Shown here: positions 10,321 through 20,476 of the stretch, in pieces
How positions within the stretch are numbered: position 1 is the stretch's first letter
How the letters are laid out: each line of letters opens with the position of its first letter
Assembly: GCF_011386835.1 (NCBI RefSeq)
Contig: NC_088798.1
Location: 558,001 to 622,000, forward strand
Source of the DNA: Chrysemys picta bellii
Lineage: Eukaryota; Chordata; Testudines; Emydidae
Reading direction: 5' to 3'
Length of the DNA: 64,000 nucleotides
The notes under the pieces: model-generated
What the model saw: only the letters and a program-made list of their open reading frames with translations
What the model was told of the DNA's origin: nothing
Databases searched by the model: none
Position numbers and translations under genes: made by a program

Positions 10321-11393
10321 TGTGACATTATGAGTGTAATATAATATCTCATTGGAAGGTGACAGGGCCAGAAAGAGTTAATTAACTCACAGACTGACCT
10401 GACCCATGGATGAACTGTAGAAACTGGTTAGGAAGATATGTAAATGCATAGAGCTTTGAAATGCAAGTCTGCATTGTTAGAGATAGAAGGGGAGATGTTT
10501 GCTCAGGGCTTGTGATGTCAGCAAACAAGTCTTGTCTATTGCTATAGCTTTAATTCAAAGATCAAAAAGGAATATTAACATTTATAATACTACTTGAGTG
10601 AAATAGTATTATTGTCTCTATGTCTCTATGAAGGTTGTGGTAACCTGTATCTGAACCGTTTAATGGATAAATTACCCTGTGCTAATTGCCAGGATGTTTG
10701 GAAGGAGAGTTGAGCCTATAGTTTTCTCAGGCCGAAAGGCTGCTGGAAATGTATAAGAACCCTGGGACACGATCCTTCTGCATTTTACATCTGCTTTGGG
10801 TTTCAAGAGGGGGAAACCTTAAGCCATAAGGATTGAGATCCCCAGTCACTGACTGGAGCCACCCTGAATATGGACATTGGACTATAACCTATGGACTATT
10901 TCTAAAAGGACTTTTGGCAACTACAGGATCACCTCTGCTATGCATCTGAACCTCAAGAACTGAATTCAAGTCTGTCTGTATATTGATCTTTTAACCCAAC
11001 ACTCTCTCTCTTTTCTTTTTTAATAAATTTTAGCTTAGTTAATCAGAATTGACTATAGTGTGTATTTTCTAAGTTATAATTGGACCTGGGTATGTGGCTG
11101 ATCCTTTGGGGTTGGAAGAACCTTTTCTTTTATATGATGAGATAAGATTTTCAGTAATCATCATCATATCTGACAGGTGTGTCTGGACGGAGGTCTGAGG
11201 CTGGGCACTTTAAGGGAACTGTGTTGTTTGGACTCTGAGTAACCAGTGAGGTAATACAGAAGCTGTTTTGTGCTGGTTGGTAAATCTAAGCATTGGAAGA
11301 TCCACCAGCGTTTGGGGTTTGTCTGCCCCGTTGTGTTTGCAGTTCACCCTGATTGAGTGACCTCAGCTGGCTCCCACGGGCAGCACTGTCACA
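10321..11393 (+). mobile_element. Solo LTR, 1.07-kb family, plus copy
   Basis: The LTR runs from TGTGACATTATGAG to ACTGTCACA and is flanked by a perfect 5-bp duplication CCTAG (10316-10320 and 11394-11398). AATAAA is at 11022-11027. A minus-strand copy of the same family lies at 52373-53459 with a different duplication (CCTGC), so the two are independent insertions. No coding sequence remains. Confidence 0.9.
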
Positions 11394-11398
11394 CCTAG

Positions 11399-11726
11399 TG
11401 GCTGTGCTCACATTCACATGCACACACGTGAGCGAGCACACCCACACACACACACTGGATGACAGCCATGTGATCTCTCACTGACACACACACACATGCA
11501 TGTGCACACATCCTGAATGGTGGCCATGCTCACAGAGAGGTGCACACACACATACCCAGGCTGGTTGCCATATTCACACGTGCACACTCACACCCATGCG
11601 CACACACCCACACCCACACACATATCCTGGAGGGCAGCCATGGTCTCTTTCACACATACACAAACACACACAGTCTGATGGTTGTCATGCTCTCTCTCTC
11701 ACACACACAGACTTGTGCGTGCACGC

Positions 11727-11766
<40 letters not shown>

Positions 11767-11775
11767 GATGGTGGC
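11399..11775. repeat. CA-rich minisatellite, second block
   Basis: Continuation of the 9660-10013 array, with ggatggtggccatgctcaca words and a pure (CA)n tract at about 11730-11764. CT/TC runs follow at about 11780-11800 and 11880-11905. Confidence 0.85.
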
Positions 11776-13071
11776 CGTGCTCTCTCTCTCTGTTCTCTCC
11801 TTCCCTCACTCCTTGGCTTCCCTGACAGGCGAACACGAAGGCTGGGGTCAGAGGAGCCAGGCCCCCCCGTGCCCGGTGCTCTCTCTCTCTCTCTCTCTCT
11901 CGCTCACACACTGCCTGGCGCCAAGGGCCGGCTGGCTCACGGGGGCCTGCAGCCCAGGCTCGGTTACACATGCAGATCCGCCCAGCTTCCCAGCCAAGCG
12001 CCGCAGCCCCAGTGCCCCTGCTGCCCTGAGCCACTGGCTGCCTCCCGCACCCTGCGCTCAGCAGATGGGCAGCATTTGTTGAGCAGAGCGTGGCTGGCAG
12101 CGCGGCCGGCAGCCAAATTAGGGCAATTTGCTATTTTCCTTAACTGACTGGAGCTGGCGCCGCGCTCGGTCCATCTGCCTCCGCTGAGCAGCGAGGCCTC
12201 GTGGCTGCACCGCACCACTGGAGAGAGCGGACAGGAGCGGTGGGGCAGCGGTGTCAGCGCCGGGGCGGCTGGCAGCTGCGACCCCCTGCAGGAGGGGGCT
12301 GCCCAGCACTGTGCCCAGCCAGCGCCTGCTGGGAGAGGGTCTGTCGGACGCCAAGCCGGAGCCTGATGGGACCCGCTGAGTGACGGGACCCACCTCCGCT
12401 GGGCTCCAGGGGGAGCTGCTGGAAATGGGTCTGGAACCAAAGGGTTAATGATCATCTGCTGGAATGGCCGGGACATAAACCCGGGCGCCCTCTCCCCATT
12501 ACACCGGGGCTGCCGGCGGGTCAGGCCCTGCCAGCTCCACTGGGGTCTCTGTGACGCAAACCCTGCTACAGACGGGAAGAGCCATCAGGCCAGGGGAGGA
12601 GAGCAGCTCGCAGGGCAGCCGCATTATTAGTGACGGGCTTTTGTTATTTGTCTCATCCAGGCCCCCCGTGTGCCCTACAGACACAGAGCACAGAGACAGC
12701 CCTGCCCCAGAGAGCTGCCAATCAGAGCGTAAGACAAGAGACATGCATGGGGGGGATGGGGCCTGAGTGGGCTGGAGTGTGGCATGATTGCAGAGCCGGG
12801 GGGGCAGCCAGCAGCTGCAGAGGGTTGCCTTGCCTCCGTGTCTCAGGGCACCGCGGGCGGGCGTGTCCAGGGCTGGGGCAGGAGCGGAGCTCGCTGCAGC
12901 AGGCTCGGGCCACGCGGGACCTGCCTGCACCAGGGCTGAGCTTGTGTCTCACTCGGACGCCAGGGGGCTAGAGCAGCAGGCAAAGGAAAGGAAAGAAGAC
13001 TTATTCCGACGGGACAATGGGCCTGTGCAAGGAAGCTCACAGCTACTCTGCCAGTGCTGCGCCCCCCCACT
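11776..13071. other. GC-rich low-copy sequence with short AT-rich islands
   Basis: No coding domain was found despite open frames of up to 336 codons. Short AT-rich islands occur at about 12110-12150 (ccaaattagggcaatttgct) and 12622-12652 within otherwise GC-rich DNA. They could be conserved regulatory elements. Confidence 0.3.
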
Positions 13072-13611
13072 CAGGGCCGGCTCCAGGCACCAGCCTACCA
13101 AGCATGTGCTTGGGGCGGCACCTGGAGGGGGGCGGCGCTCAGGGTTGGGTTTTTTTGTTTTTTCTTTTAAATATACTGGGGCTGTTGGGGAGCCCGGCAG
13201 CGCTCCGGCCCGAGAGCGGAGCCGCGACTGGGCTCGCTGCCCTCTCCCGGCGCTCTGGCCGGCTGGGGAGAGCGGGGCCGCGGCCGGGCTCTCCGCCTTC
13301 CTCCCGGTGCTCCGGCCGGTCAGGGAGAGCGGGGCCCTGGCCGGGCTCGTCGCCCTCCCCCCGGCACTCCAGCCAGTCGGGGAGAGCGGGGCCGCGGCCG
13401 GGCTCTCCGCCTTCCTCCCGGCGCTCCAGCCGGTCGGGGAGAGTGGGGCCACAGCCAGGCTCGTCGCCCTCCCCCCGGCACTCCGGCCAGTCAGGGAGAG
13501 CGGGCCCACGGCCAGGCTCAGCGCCCTCCCCTGCCGCGCTCCCCGCCGGGGGCCCGGGGGCGGCGGGAAGCTTTTTCGCCTGGGGTGGCAAAAAAGCCAG
13601 AGCCGGCCCTG
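13072..13611 (+). mobile_element. hAT-like element with internal array (540 bp)
   Basis: The termini are CAGGGCCGGCTCC and GAGCCGGCCCTG. Six imperfect tandem units of about 53-58 bp (ctccggccggtcagggagag-like) fill 13230-13520. Flanking 8-mers CCCCCACT and TCCTGACT agree at only 5 of 8 positions, so the target duplication is weak. Head and tail match the 268-bp copy at 6150. Confidence 0.8.
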
Positions 13612-13842
13612 TCCTGACTCTGCCTCCTCCGGCCATGCCCGCTGCGCCCCCATTGGCTGCCGGCCGCCCTGCTCTGCCCCCCCTCGCTCCTCCGGTCGTG
13701 CCGGCCCCTCCCCATGGCTCGTCCGGCCGTGCTGCCCCCCCTGCCTGCAGGAGGTGAGCGTCGGCCGGCAGGCGCGCCGCTTTTTGAAAACATCTTGAGG
13801 GGAAGCGGCTGCTTCCCCTGCACCCCACTAGCTACGCTACTG
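13612..13842 (-). mobile_element. Possible hAT fragment with GCTACGCTACTG end
   Basis: The right edge CTAGCTACGCTACTG is the reverse complement of a CAGTAGCGTAGCTAG-type hAT terminus, preceded by a ggggaagcggctgcttcccc hairpin. The opposite terminus is not seen, so the left limit is arbitrary. Confidence 0.4.
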
Positions 13843-15179
13843 CCCTCAGTTACAGGAAGCACATGGCCTGCGCTGGTGCTCACAGGAAGTGGGGCAGGCG
13901 GGAACTGGAGCCCCAGCCCGGCTGCGGGCCCAGGCCGGGGGGCACAGTGCCAGGCTGAGCAGGTGTGTGCTCTGCCCAGCCCGCGCGTCCCCCCGGAGAA
14001 CGCTAACGAGCCTTTGGAAGTCCAGGGGCTGGTGAGCGGGAGCAGCACACGTGGCGGCTGCAAACACGGGGACTCATTCACTGCCTTTGGGGCCAGCGAG
14101 GCAGCTGTGGCATGTTAATGGAGAATCTTCCTGCAGCCGAACACCCTCCCAGTCCCCGTCTGCACTTCAACGCCCTCAATTAGTCGCTTATCATGGACAA
14201 GCCTGTAGCGCCGCTGGCCGGGGACGCTGCGCGGGTGGGCACCGGGCTGACACGCCATCCCTCCGTCACCCCAGTCTCTGTCTCCAACCCTCTGCCATGC
14301 GTCTCTGTCTCCCCAGCAGTGTCCTTCTGCCACAAGCCCTGCGGGCCCTGGGAACCCCTTCCCCTCTCAGTCCCACAGCTTCGCTTCGCTGAACGGGGGA
14401 CCCGCAGCTCGACCCACCGGGCCTGGCCACCATATTAGCACAGCCGGGGGCATGGGTCTGCGCTGTGCAGCTGCCCAGGGCAGTGTGCTGGGCCAGGCCC
14501 TGTGGGTGGGGCTGGGCCCTGCCCCACCCCACCCCAGAGGATGTGCTGGGGCTGGATTCTGTGGGTGGGGCTGGGCCCTGTGGCCTCCGCCCTCCCCCCC
14601 TGGGCGACGTGCTGGGGCTGGGCCTTGTGAGCGGGGCTGGGCCCTGTGTTCCCCCTGGGTTGACATTCTGGGCCCCGCGACTGGGCTGGGCCAAGCTGAA
14701 CTGCAGCCCAGCTTTTGCCCTGGAGAGGCCAGGCCTCAGGCGTCCGTGCACCCACGAGATCCTAACGAAGCCTGATGGCCTCCATCCCCCACACAGACCC
14801 GCCCCATGCTGGCTTTTCCCAAGTTGCTGACGTGGAGCTCAGGGAATTCAGGACCACGGCAGGCCAGAGCAGTGTGGCAAGCGCTGTGGTGGGACCTGCG
14901 CCGCTGCCTGCAGCATGGGGTGCCCTGCAGAGACGGCACCTCGGGGCACACAGGAGCCAGCTGCTCCCAGACTCCATCACACAGCACCAGTGACTTTGCT
15001 GAACGCCGGCCACTCTCGACCGCCCCGTGCCGGGCATGGGGCCAGACTGAGGCACGGGCACTGCTGGCCTACAGCAAGGGCCCAGCGCCTGGCGTCATCA
15101 CAGCTCTCGTGTCCCAAAAAGTCCTTCTCTGGCCCTCATGGTTGTGATTAAATCTTGAAAAACCTGCCCCTGTCATAAC
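13843..15179. other. GC-rich low-copy sequence with a degenerate repeat
   Basis: At 14440-14690 a degenerate unit of about 64 bp (gtgctggggctgggccctgt) recurs three to four times. An AT-rich island at about 14105-14200 (gttaatggagaatcttcctg, cctcaattagtcgcttatca) stands out. No gene is recognised. Confidence 0.35.
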
Positions 15180-15715
15180 CCATGTTGCAATGCCTGTCTG
15201 GGTCTGCAGGGAGCCTGCGATGGTCGCTCTGAGAGTGAGAGCTGCCCCCGTTGTTACTCATGCTGCAAGTCTGCCTGGGTTTGCAGAGAGCCTGCGATGG
15301 TCACTCTGAGAGCAGGAGCAGCCCCTGTCATAACCCATGTTGCAATGCCTGTCTGGGTCTGAAGGGAGCCTGCGACGGTTGTTCTGAGAGTGGGAGCCGC
15401 CCCCATTTTAATGCACGCTGTGATATCTGCCCAGGTCTCCAGAGAGCCTGTGATGATCACTGAGAGCGAGAGCTGCCCCCATCATTACTCACGTTGCGAC
15501 GTCTGCCTGGGTTTGCAGAGAGCCTGCGACAGTTGCTCTGACAGCGGGAGCTGCCCCTGTTGTAGCACACACTGTGACGTCTGCCTGGGTCTCCAGAGAG
15601 CCTGTGATGGTCATTCTGAGAGTGAGAGCTGCCCCCGTTGTTACTCATGCTGCAAGTTTGCCTGGGTCTGCAGAGAGCCTGCGACAGTCGCTCTGAGACC
15701 GGCAGCCACACATGT
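15180..15715. repeat. Minisatellite, 78-bp unit, seven copies
   Basis: The word gagcctg(c/t)gatg-like recurs at 15211, 15288, 15366, 15444, 15520, 15598 and 15675, a period of 76-78 bp. A full 78-bp unit equals 26 codons and the plus strand translates as Cys-rich units containing CLGLQRACDG. The 76- and 77-bp units shift the frame, however, so I treat it as non-coding. Confidence 0.85.
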
Positions 15716-17534
15716 GTCTTCATGGGGTGTGATCTCCAAGACCCACTGTTCTGAGGGAATTCTGGCCCTGCCAATTCAATAGAGGGTGGGTCACGGGGCA
15801 GAGCCACGAAGCATCAGGTCCCAGATTGGCTCGTGCCAGCCCTGCCTTGGCAAGGTTATTGAGAAGCAAACTGGCTCCATGTCACCGGCCTCTGCCGGGA
15901 TCCTGGCCCCTGCCAGTGTGACCCCAGGCCCTGGCACGGCACAAAACTGCCCTGGCTGTGCTGCTGAAGACTCTGCTCGATACAGACACCACCAGCGGTC
16001 TCTGCCGCAGTCTCCCGCACTGGCCAGGCGGTGCTGCTGGCTGGCCCCTCTCTGCAGGAATCGCACTGGTCAGACCCCTCCTTTCCAGCAGGCCTTGAGA
16101 GCCACCTCCGGGCTCGCCCCACGCCTGTCATGGAGCGCAGATGTGCTCGGCTCTCCGTTTGCTCAGCATGGGGAGGAGAACGGAGCCTGCAGCACCCAGG
16201 AGAGATGGGGGCGGGGTAGGACGACTCCCCGATCTGGCCTGGCCTGAGGGTTCAGGAGGGAGCTACCGTCTCTAGCGTGGGCTGGGGACAGCATGTTCCC
16301 GCAGAGCTCTGTGCCCTGCCTGGCCCCCTGCTCCCCACCAGCCCGAGGAGGCGCCCCTGGCCTACGGTCACCCCCCGGGTGAAGCCACTGTCTGGGAAGG
16401 GTTTGTCCCTAGGCAGTGCCAGCTGCCTGCCGTGCCGTGGACGCTGCCCGCTGGGTGGATTAGGCTCCTCTGCTGGAATGTCCTGTTCCCTGCTGCGGTT
16501 CCCACGTGGGCCGTGTGGGACCCCAGCACTGGCTGCCCTGGCCATGCCTGGCCCAGGCAGTTCTGCTGGCAGGGGCTGTCCGGGAGCGGGATATTGCACT
16601 CCCCAGGCAACGCCGGCACTCAGACATTCTCCTCGCCGGGTGGCAGCAGAACTGCCTCCCTTACACTCAAAGTGTGTGTTTGTCACAACAGTTTTGTCAT
16701 CTCTGAGCAATTCCCCTGCACCCCTATAATCTGGGTGCCAGTCAGCCCCTTAACAGCTACCTTGGTGGGAAGTGATTTCCCAGCCAGCCCAGGGCTTTGT
16801 CACTCGGCACAAATATTTAATCAGACGCTATAATCACGCTGTCAGCAGATTCCCTCCCACTTGCGTGCTCGGCCCGCCGTGCTGCACAGCCCAGCTGCTT
16901 TGCGGTGCCACAGAGAGGGAGGCAGAGCTCTGCCAAGGGGCTGCCCCCTCCAGAACCAAAACCAGCTCTGGCTCTGGGACAACTGCTCCCATCGCGCCCG
17001 CGCCAAGGGCACGGGCACAGCAGCCCTCTGGGCTGAGCCGGGAGAGCCCACCTCTGTTATGGCCCATTGCCACCACTGCCGCTTCCCATGCGCTCAGTGG
17101 GGCTGGATCCTCGGCTGCCAGGCTGGGGCAAAGCAGGTCGGACGAGAACTCGTTCCCTGGGTGGGGTTTGGTGTGTGGTGGCAGCTGCAGAACGGTTTGA
17201 GGGGAGCATGAAGGGCATGGAGCAGAGGGCATCCTTAGAAAGATGCCAAGCAAAACACCTGTGCCCTGTGGGAGTTCCTGGCAACTCACAAGGTCTGTGG
17301 CTGCCTGAAGCTGCAGGCGAGGGGCCCGCATGTCTGTGGGGTGGAGTGAGGCCCAGGCTCTGGGAGGGAGCAGCAGCACTGAGCAAACACAGGGGAATCT
17401 TCCCCCAAAGGATGCTTTGAATTCCCCAATGAGTGGCAGAGGAACGTAGAACTGGCAGACTGGAGACCTGGCTGGCCCCTGTCCTGCCTCCAACAGAAGC
17501 TGCAGAGGAAGATGAATTCTTCCAGTCCATCCTC
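15716..17534. other. GC-rich low-copy sequence
   Basis: Many overlapping open frames occur in all phases, none with a recognisable domain. I see no repeat or exon-like signal. Confidence 0.35.
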
Positions 17535-18165
17535 AAATCACAGAATCACAGAATATCAGGGTTGGAAGGGACCTCAGGAGGTCATCTAGTCCAACCCCCT
17601 GCTCAAAGCAGGGCCAATCCCCAACTAAATCATCCCAGCCAGGGCTTTGTCAAGCCGGGCCTTAAAACCTCTAAGGAAGGAGATTCCACCACCTCCCTAA
17701 AAAGCAACAGAGGGTCCTGTGGCACCTTTAAGACTAACAGAAGTATTGGGAGCATAAGCTTTCGGGGGTAAGAACCTCACTTCTTCAGATGCAAGTAATG
17801 GAAATGTCCAGAGGCAGGTATAAGAGCAGGTGGCTTCACACCTCAACTGCTAGCAGAGCACCTCACCCTCCCTGATTGAACTAACCTCGTTATCTCCAAA
17901 CTGATTTATACCTGCCTCTGGAGATTTCCATGACTTGCATCTGAAGAAGTGAAAGCATATGCTCCCAATACTTCTGTTAGTCTTAAAGGTGCCACAGGAC
18001 CCTCTGTTGCTTTTTACAGATTCAGACTAACACAGCTACCCCTCTGATACTTACCACCTCCCTAGGTAACCCATTCCAGTGCTTCACCACCCTCCTAGTG
18101 AAAAAGTGTTTCCTAATATCCAACCTAGACCTCCCCCACTGCAAGTTGAGACCATTACAGTGAGT
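17535..18165 (-). mobile_element. CR1 LINE 3' end, split by a SINE
   Basis: On the minus strand this is the last part of CR1: the 3' tail (tcacagaa octamers at 17535-17553), ggttggaagggacctcagg and the end of the frame. The SINE at 17700-18052 interrupts it, and CR1 resumes at 18053. It is 5'-truncated and has no intact frame. Confidence 0.85.
17700..18052 (-). mobile_element. Foldback SINE, type B, with 12-bp target duplication
   Basis: Read on the minus strand, a head (atcagaggggtagctgtgtt, agtctgaatctgt) is followed by two long inverted arms (aagcaacagagggtcctgtg, acttctgttagtcttaaagg) around a central loop. A perfect 12-bp duplication ACCACCTCCCTA flanks it (17688-17699 and 18053-18064). 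Duplications of this length are typical of LINE-style target-primed insertion, not of hAT (8 bp) or mariner (2 bp). Confidence 0.8.
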
Positions 18166-19029
18166 GCTTGGCCTTGATTTCCTGAGGCAGTGAGTTCCAC
18201 AGTCTGATTTTGCAGTGAATGGAGAAGTATTTCCTTTGGCCACTTTGAATAATCATCAGTGCGGGGTTGGGGGAGAGCTTACCCTGCGCGCCAGTGCCCG
18301 ACCACAGGCTGAGTGCAACGTTCAACCCACGCCAGCTTGGACTGGGTTAGCTCCCTACACCACGTGGGTTGGTCTGTACTCTCTGGCTGGCTTGTCCCAC
18401 ATCAGCCAGGCCCCCATGCTGAGGCCGTGGGCCTGGCCCTGGAGAACCGGAGCCAAGCGGAATGGGGCTGCGCAACTGAGGCATCCAGGAGCCTTGTGCA
18501 GGGTTTCAAAAAATTTGCCAACTTCAAATAAGGCAAAATTCCTCCGAGAAGTGAGCCAGTGTCCTGTGACACTCGGTCAGAGCAGCTCACTCCCAGCTGG
18601 GGCAGTGAACACAAGCAGCAGCTTGAGTCAGGGCCAAAGGCTCCGGTTAATAGCAGAGACGGCCGCCCATGTGACCGCTTCATTTTGCAGCCAACCAGGT
18701 GGGCTGGCGAGTCTACGCTGGGAAGTGGCACGTGTAGAACACGGAGCAAGTGTCTGTGTGGCACAGTAATAAAACCAGCAAGCAGCGCTGGCTCATCAAG
18801 CAGGAGCAGAGATTGATCGCCGGCCGGGGCAGCATGTTAGCGAGTCTCGCTGCACATCCCAGGGGGAATTAGTGCAGAGACAAATTAATAGGAACCTCCC
18901 GGCCTCAGCTCCTTTCCACAAACAAGCAACAGCCAGAGCTCTGCTCCACGGAGGCTTCCTGCCAGTGACGCCAATGCCGAGGCTCTGAACTTCAGCCCGG
19001 CCTCCTGCCCGGCTGCGGTGAGCCCCTGG
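18166..19029. other. Low-copy sequence with possible regulatory island
   Basis: The 18166-18245 part may be another old CR1-type fragment. At 18780-18890 an AT-richer, low-repeat block (agattgatcgccggccgggg, gggggaattagtgcagagac) resembles a conserved non-coding element. No coding region is recognised. Confidence 0.3.
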
Positions 19030-19545
19030 CCCCCAGGGAGCCAGACACCACAGCTGTGCACGCGCCCAGGGACCCCCCGTCCGCCCCCAGGGAGCCAGAC
19101 ACCACAGCTGTGCACGCGCCCAGGGACCCCCCGTCCGCCCCCAGGGAGCCAGACACCACAGCTGTGCATGCACCCAGGGACCCCCGCCCGCCCCCAGGGA
19201 GCCAGACACCACAGCTGTGCATGCACCCAGGGACCCCCGCCCGCCCCCAGGGAGCCAGACACCACACCTGTGCATGCCCCCAGGGACCCCCGCCCACCCC
19301 CAGGGAGCCAGACACCACACCTGTGCATGCCCCCAGGGACCCCCGCCCACCCCCAGGGAGCCAGACACCACAGCTAGTGCATGCGCCCAGGGACCCCCGC
19401 CCGCCCCCAGGGAGCCAGACACCACAGCTGTGCATGCGCCCAGGGACCCCCGCCCACCCCCAGGGAGTCAGACACCACACCTGTGAATGCCCCCAGGGAC
19501 CCCCACCTGCCCCAGGGAGCCAGACACCACAGATAGTGCACGTGT
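19030..19545. repeat. Minisatellite, 54-bp unit, about ten copies
   Basis: ggagccagacaccacagctg recurs from 19037 to about 19515 every 53-54 bp, followed by cacccagggacccccgcccg-like sequence. The first copies are the most uniform. Long open frames on both strands (up to 259 codons) are products of the array. Confidence 0.9.
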
Positions 19546-19781
19546 TGCTAGTCACCAGTGCTAGCCCACAATTCCCAGGGCCTGCATGGTCCGACCCTTC
19601 TGCCAACAGCCTGCTGGCATCCCACGCCAGCCAGGAGCTACCTGCTGGTAGCGCTACAGCTGCTGGCACGTGGCCGGCTCCGAGAGGGCACTGCTGTGTT
19701 CGGCTCAGCATGCTTCTAGGCAGCCACAGGCACATGTCAGGTTCAGCTCGACCTGTGTTTGAGGCATGCAAGGCCCAGGAT

Positions 19782-20468
19782 CAGGGCCGGCTTTAAGCCG
19801 ATTCAGCCGATTCAGCTGAATTGGGCCCCGCGCCAAGAGGGCCCCGCGCTGCAGCTCTCCACCCCGCCCCCAGCTCACTTCCCCCTCCTCCCCTCCCCTG
19901 AACGCTCCGCCCCCTCCCCTGCTTCCCGCGAATCAGAAATTCGCGGGAAGTCTGAAAAGAAGCAGGGGAGGGCCGGTGTATCAGCACAAACAGCTCTCGC
20001 TCCGTAAGCTGGGGTAGTGGGGGCGCGACTCAAGGGCTCTGGGGAGGCGCGGCCCGTTCCCGCCGAGCAGGCAGGCCCCAGCGGCTCTGGCCCGGCTTGG
20101 CTCCGGCCCAGCCCGGTCCCCGCGGCTCGGGTTGGTCGGCTCTGGCCCGGTCCCCCGTGGCACGGCTCCGACCCATTCCCCGCGGCGCGTCTCCGGCCCG
20201 GCCCGGTCCCCGCGGCTCGGGTTGGTCGGCTCCGGCCCGGTCCCCGCGGCGCGGCTCCGGCCCGGCCTGGTCCCCACGGCTCGGGTTGGTCGGCTCCGGC
20301 CTGGCCCCCGCGGCGCGGCGTGGCTCCGGCCCAGCCCCTGCAGCGCGGCTCCGGGTCGGACCCAAGCCCAGCAACCCCGGCCGGAGCGCGGCTTGATTCC
20401 TGGGGGCGGGGCTTGTAGCAAGCCCTGCCCCCAGGAATCGGGCCCCGCTCTTGCTAAAGCCGGCCCTG
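19782..20468 (+). mobile_element. hAT-like element with internal GC array (687 bp)
   Basis: The ends are CAGGGCCGGCTTTA and TAAAGCCGGCCCTG. A perfect 8-bp target duplication CCCAGGAT lies at 19774-19781 and 20469-20476. A tandem array of about 55-60 bp units (gctcgggttggtcggctccg) fills 20100-20370. The ends match the 6150/13072 family, but the interior is unrelated. Confidence 0.92.
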
Positions 20469-20476
20469 CCCAGGAT

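Noticed and set aside
12788..13828. 336-codon plus-strand and 229-234-codon minus-strand open frames
   Set aside because: They run through the hAT-like element and its internal array and show no known domain.
19030..19545. Regularly spaced repeats suggesting a CRISPR array
   Set aside because: Units are contiguous without unique spacers, there are no cas genes, and the DNA is vertebrate.
18796..19796. Open frames of up to 259 codons on both strands
   Set aside because: They are translations of the 54-bp minisatellite and exist in several phases at once.
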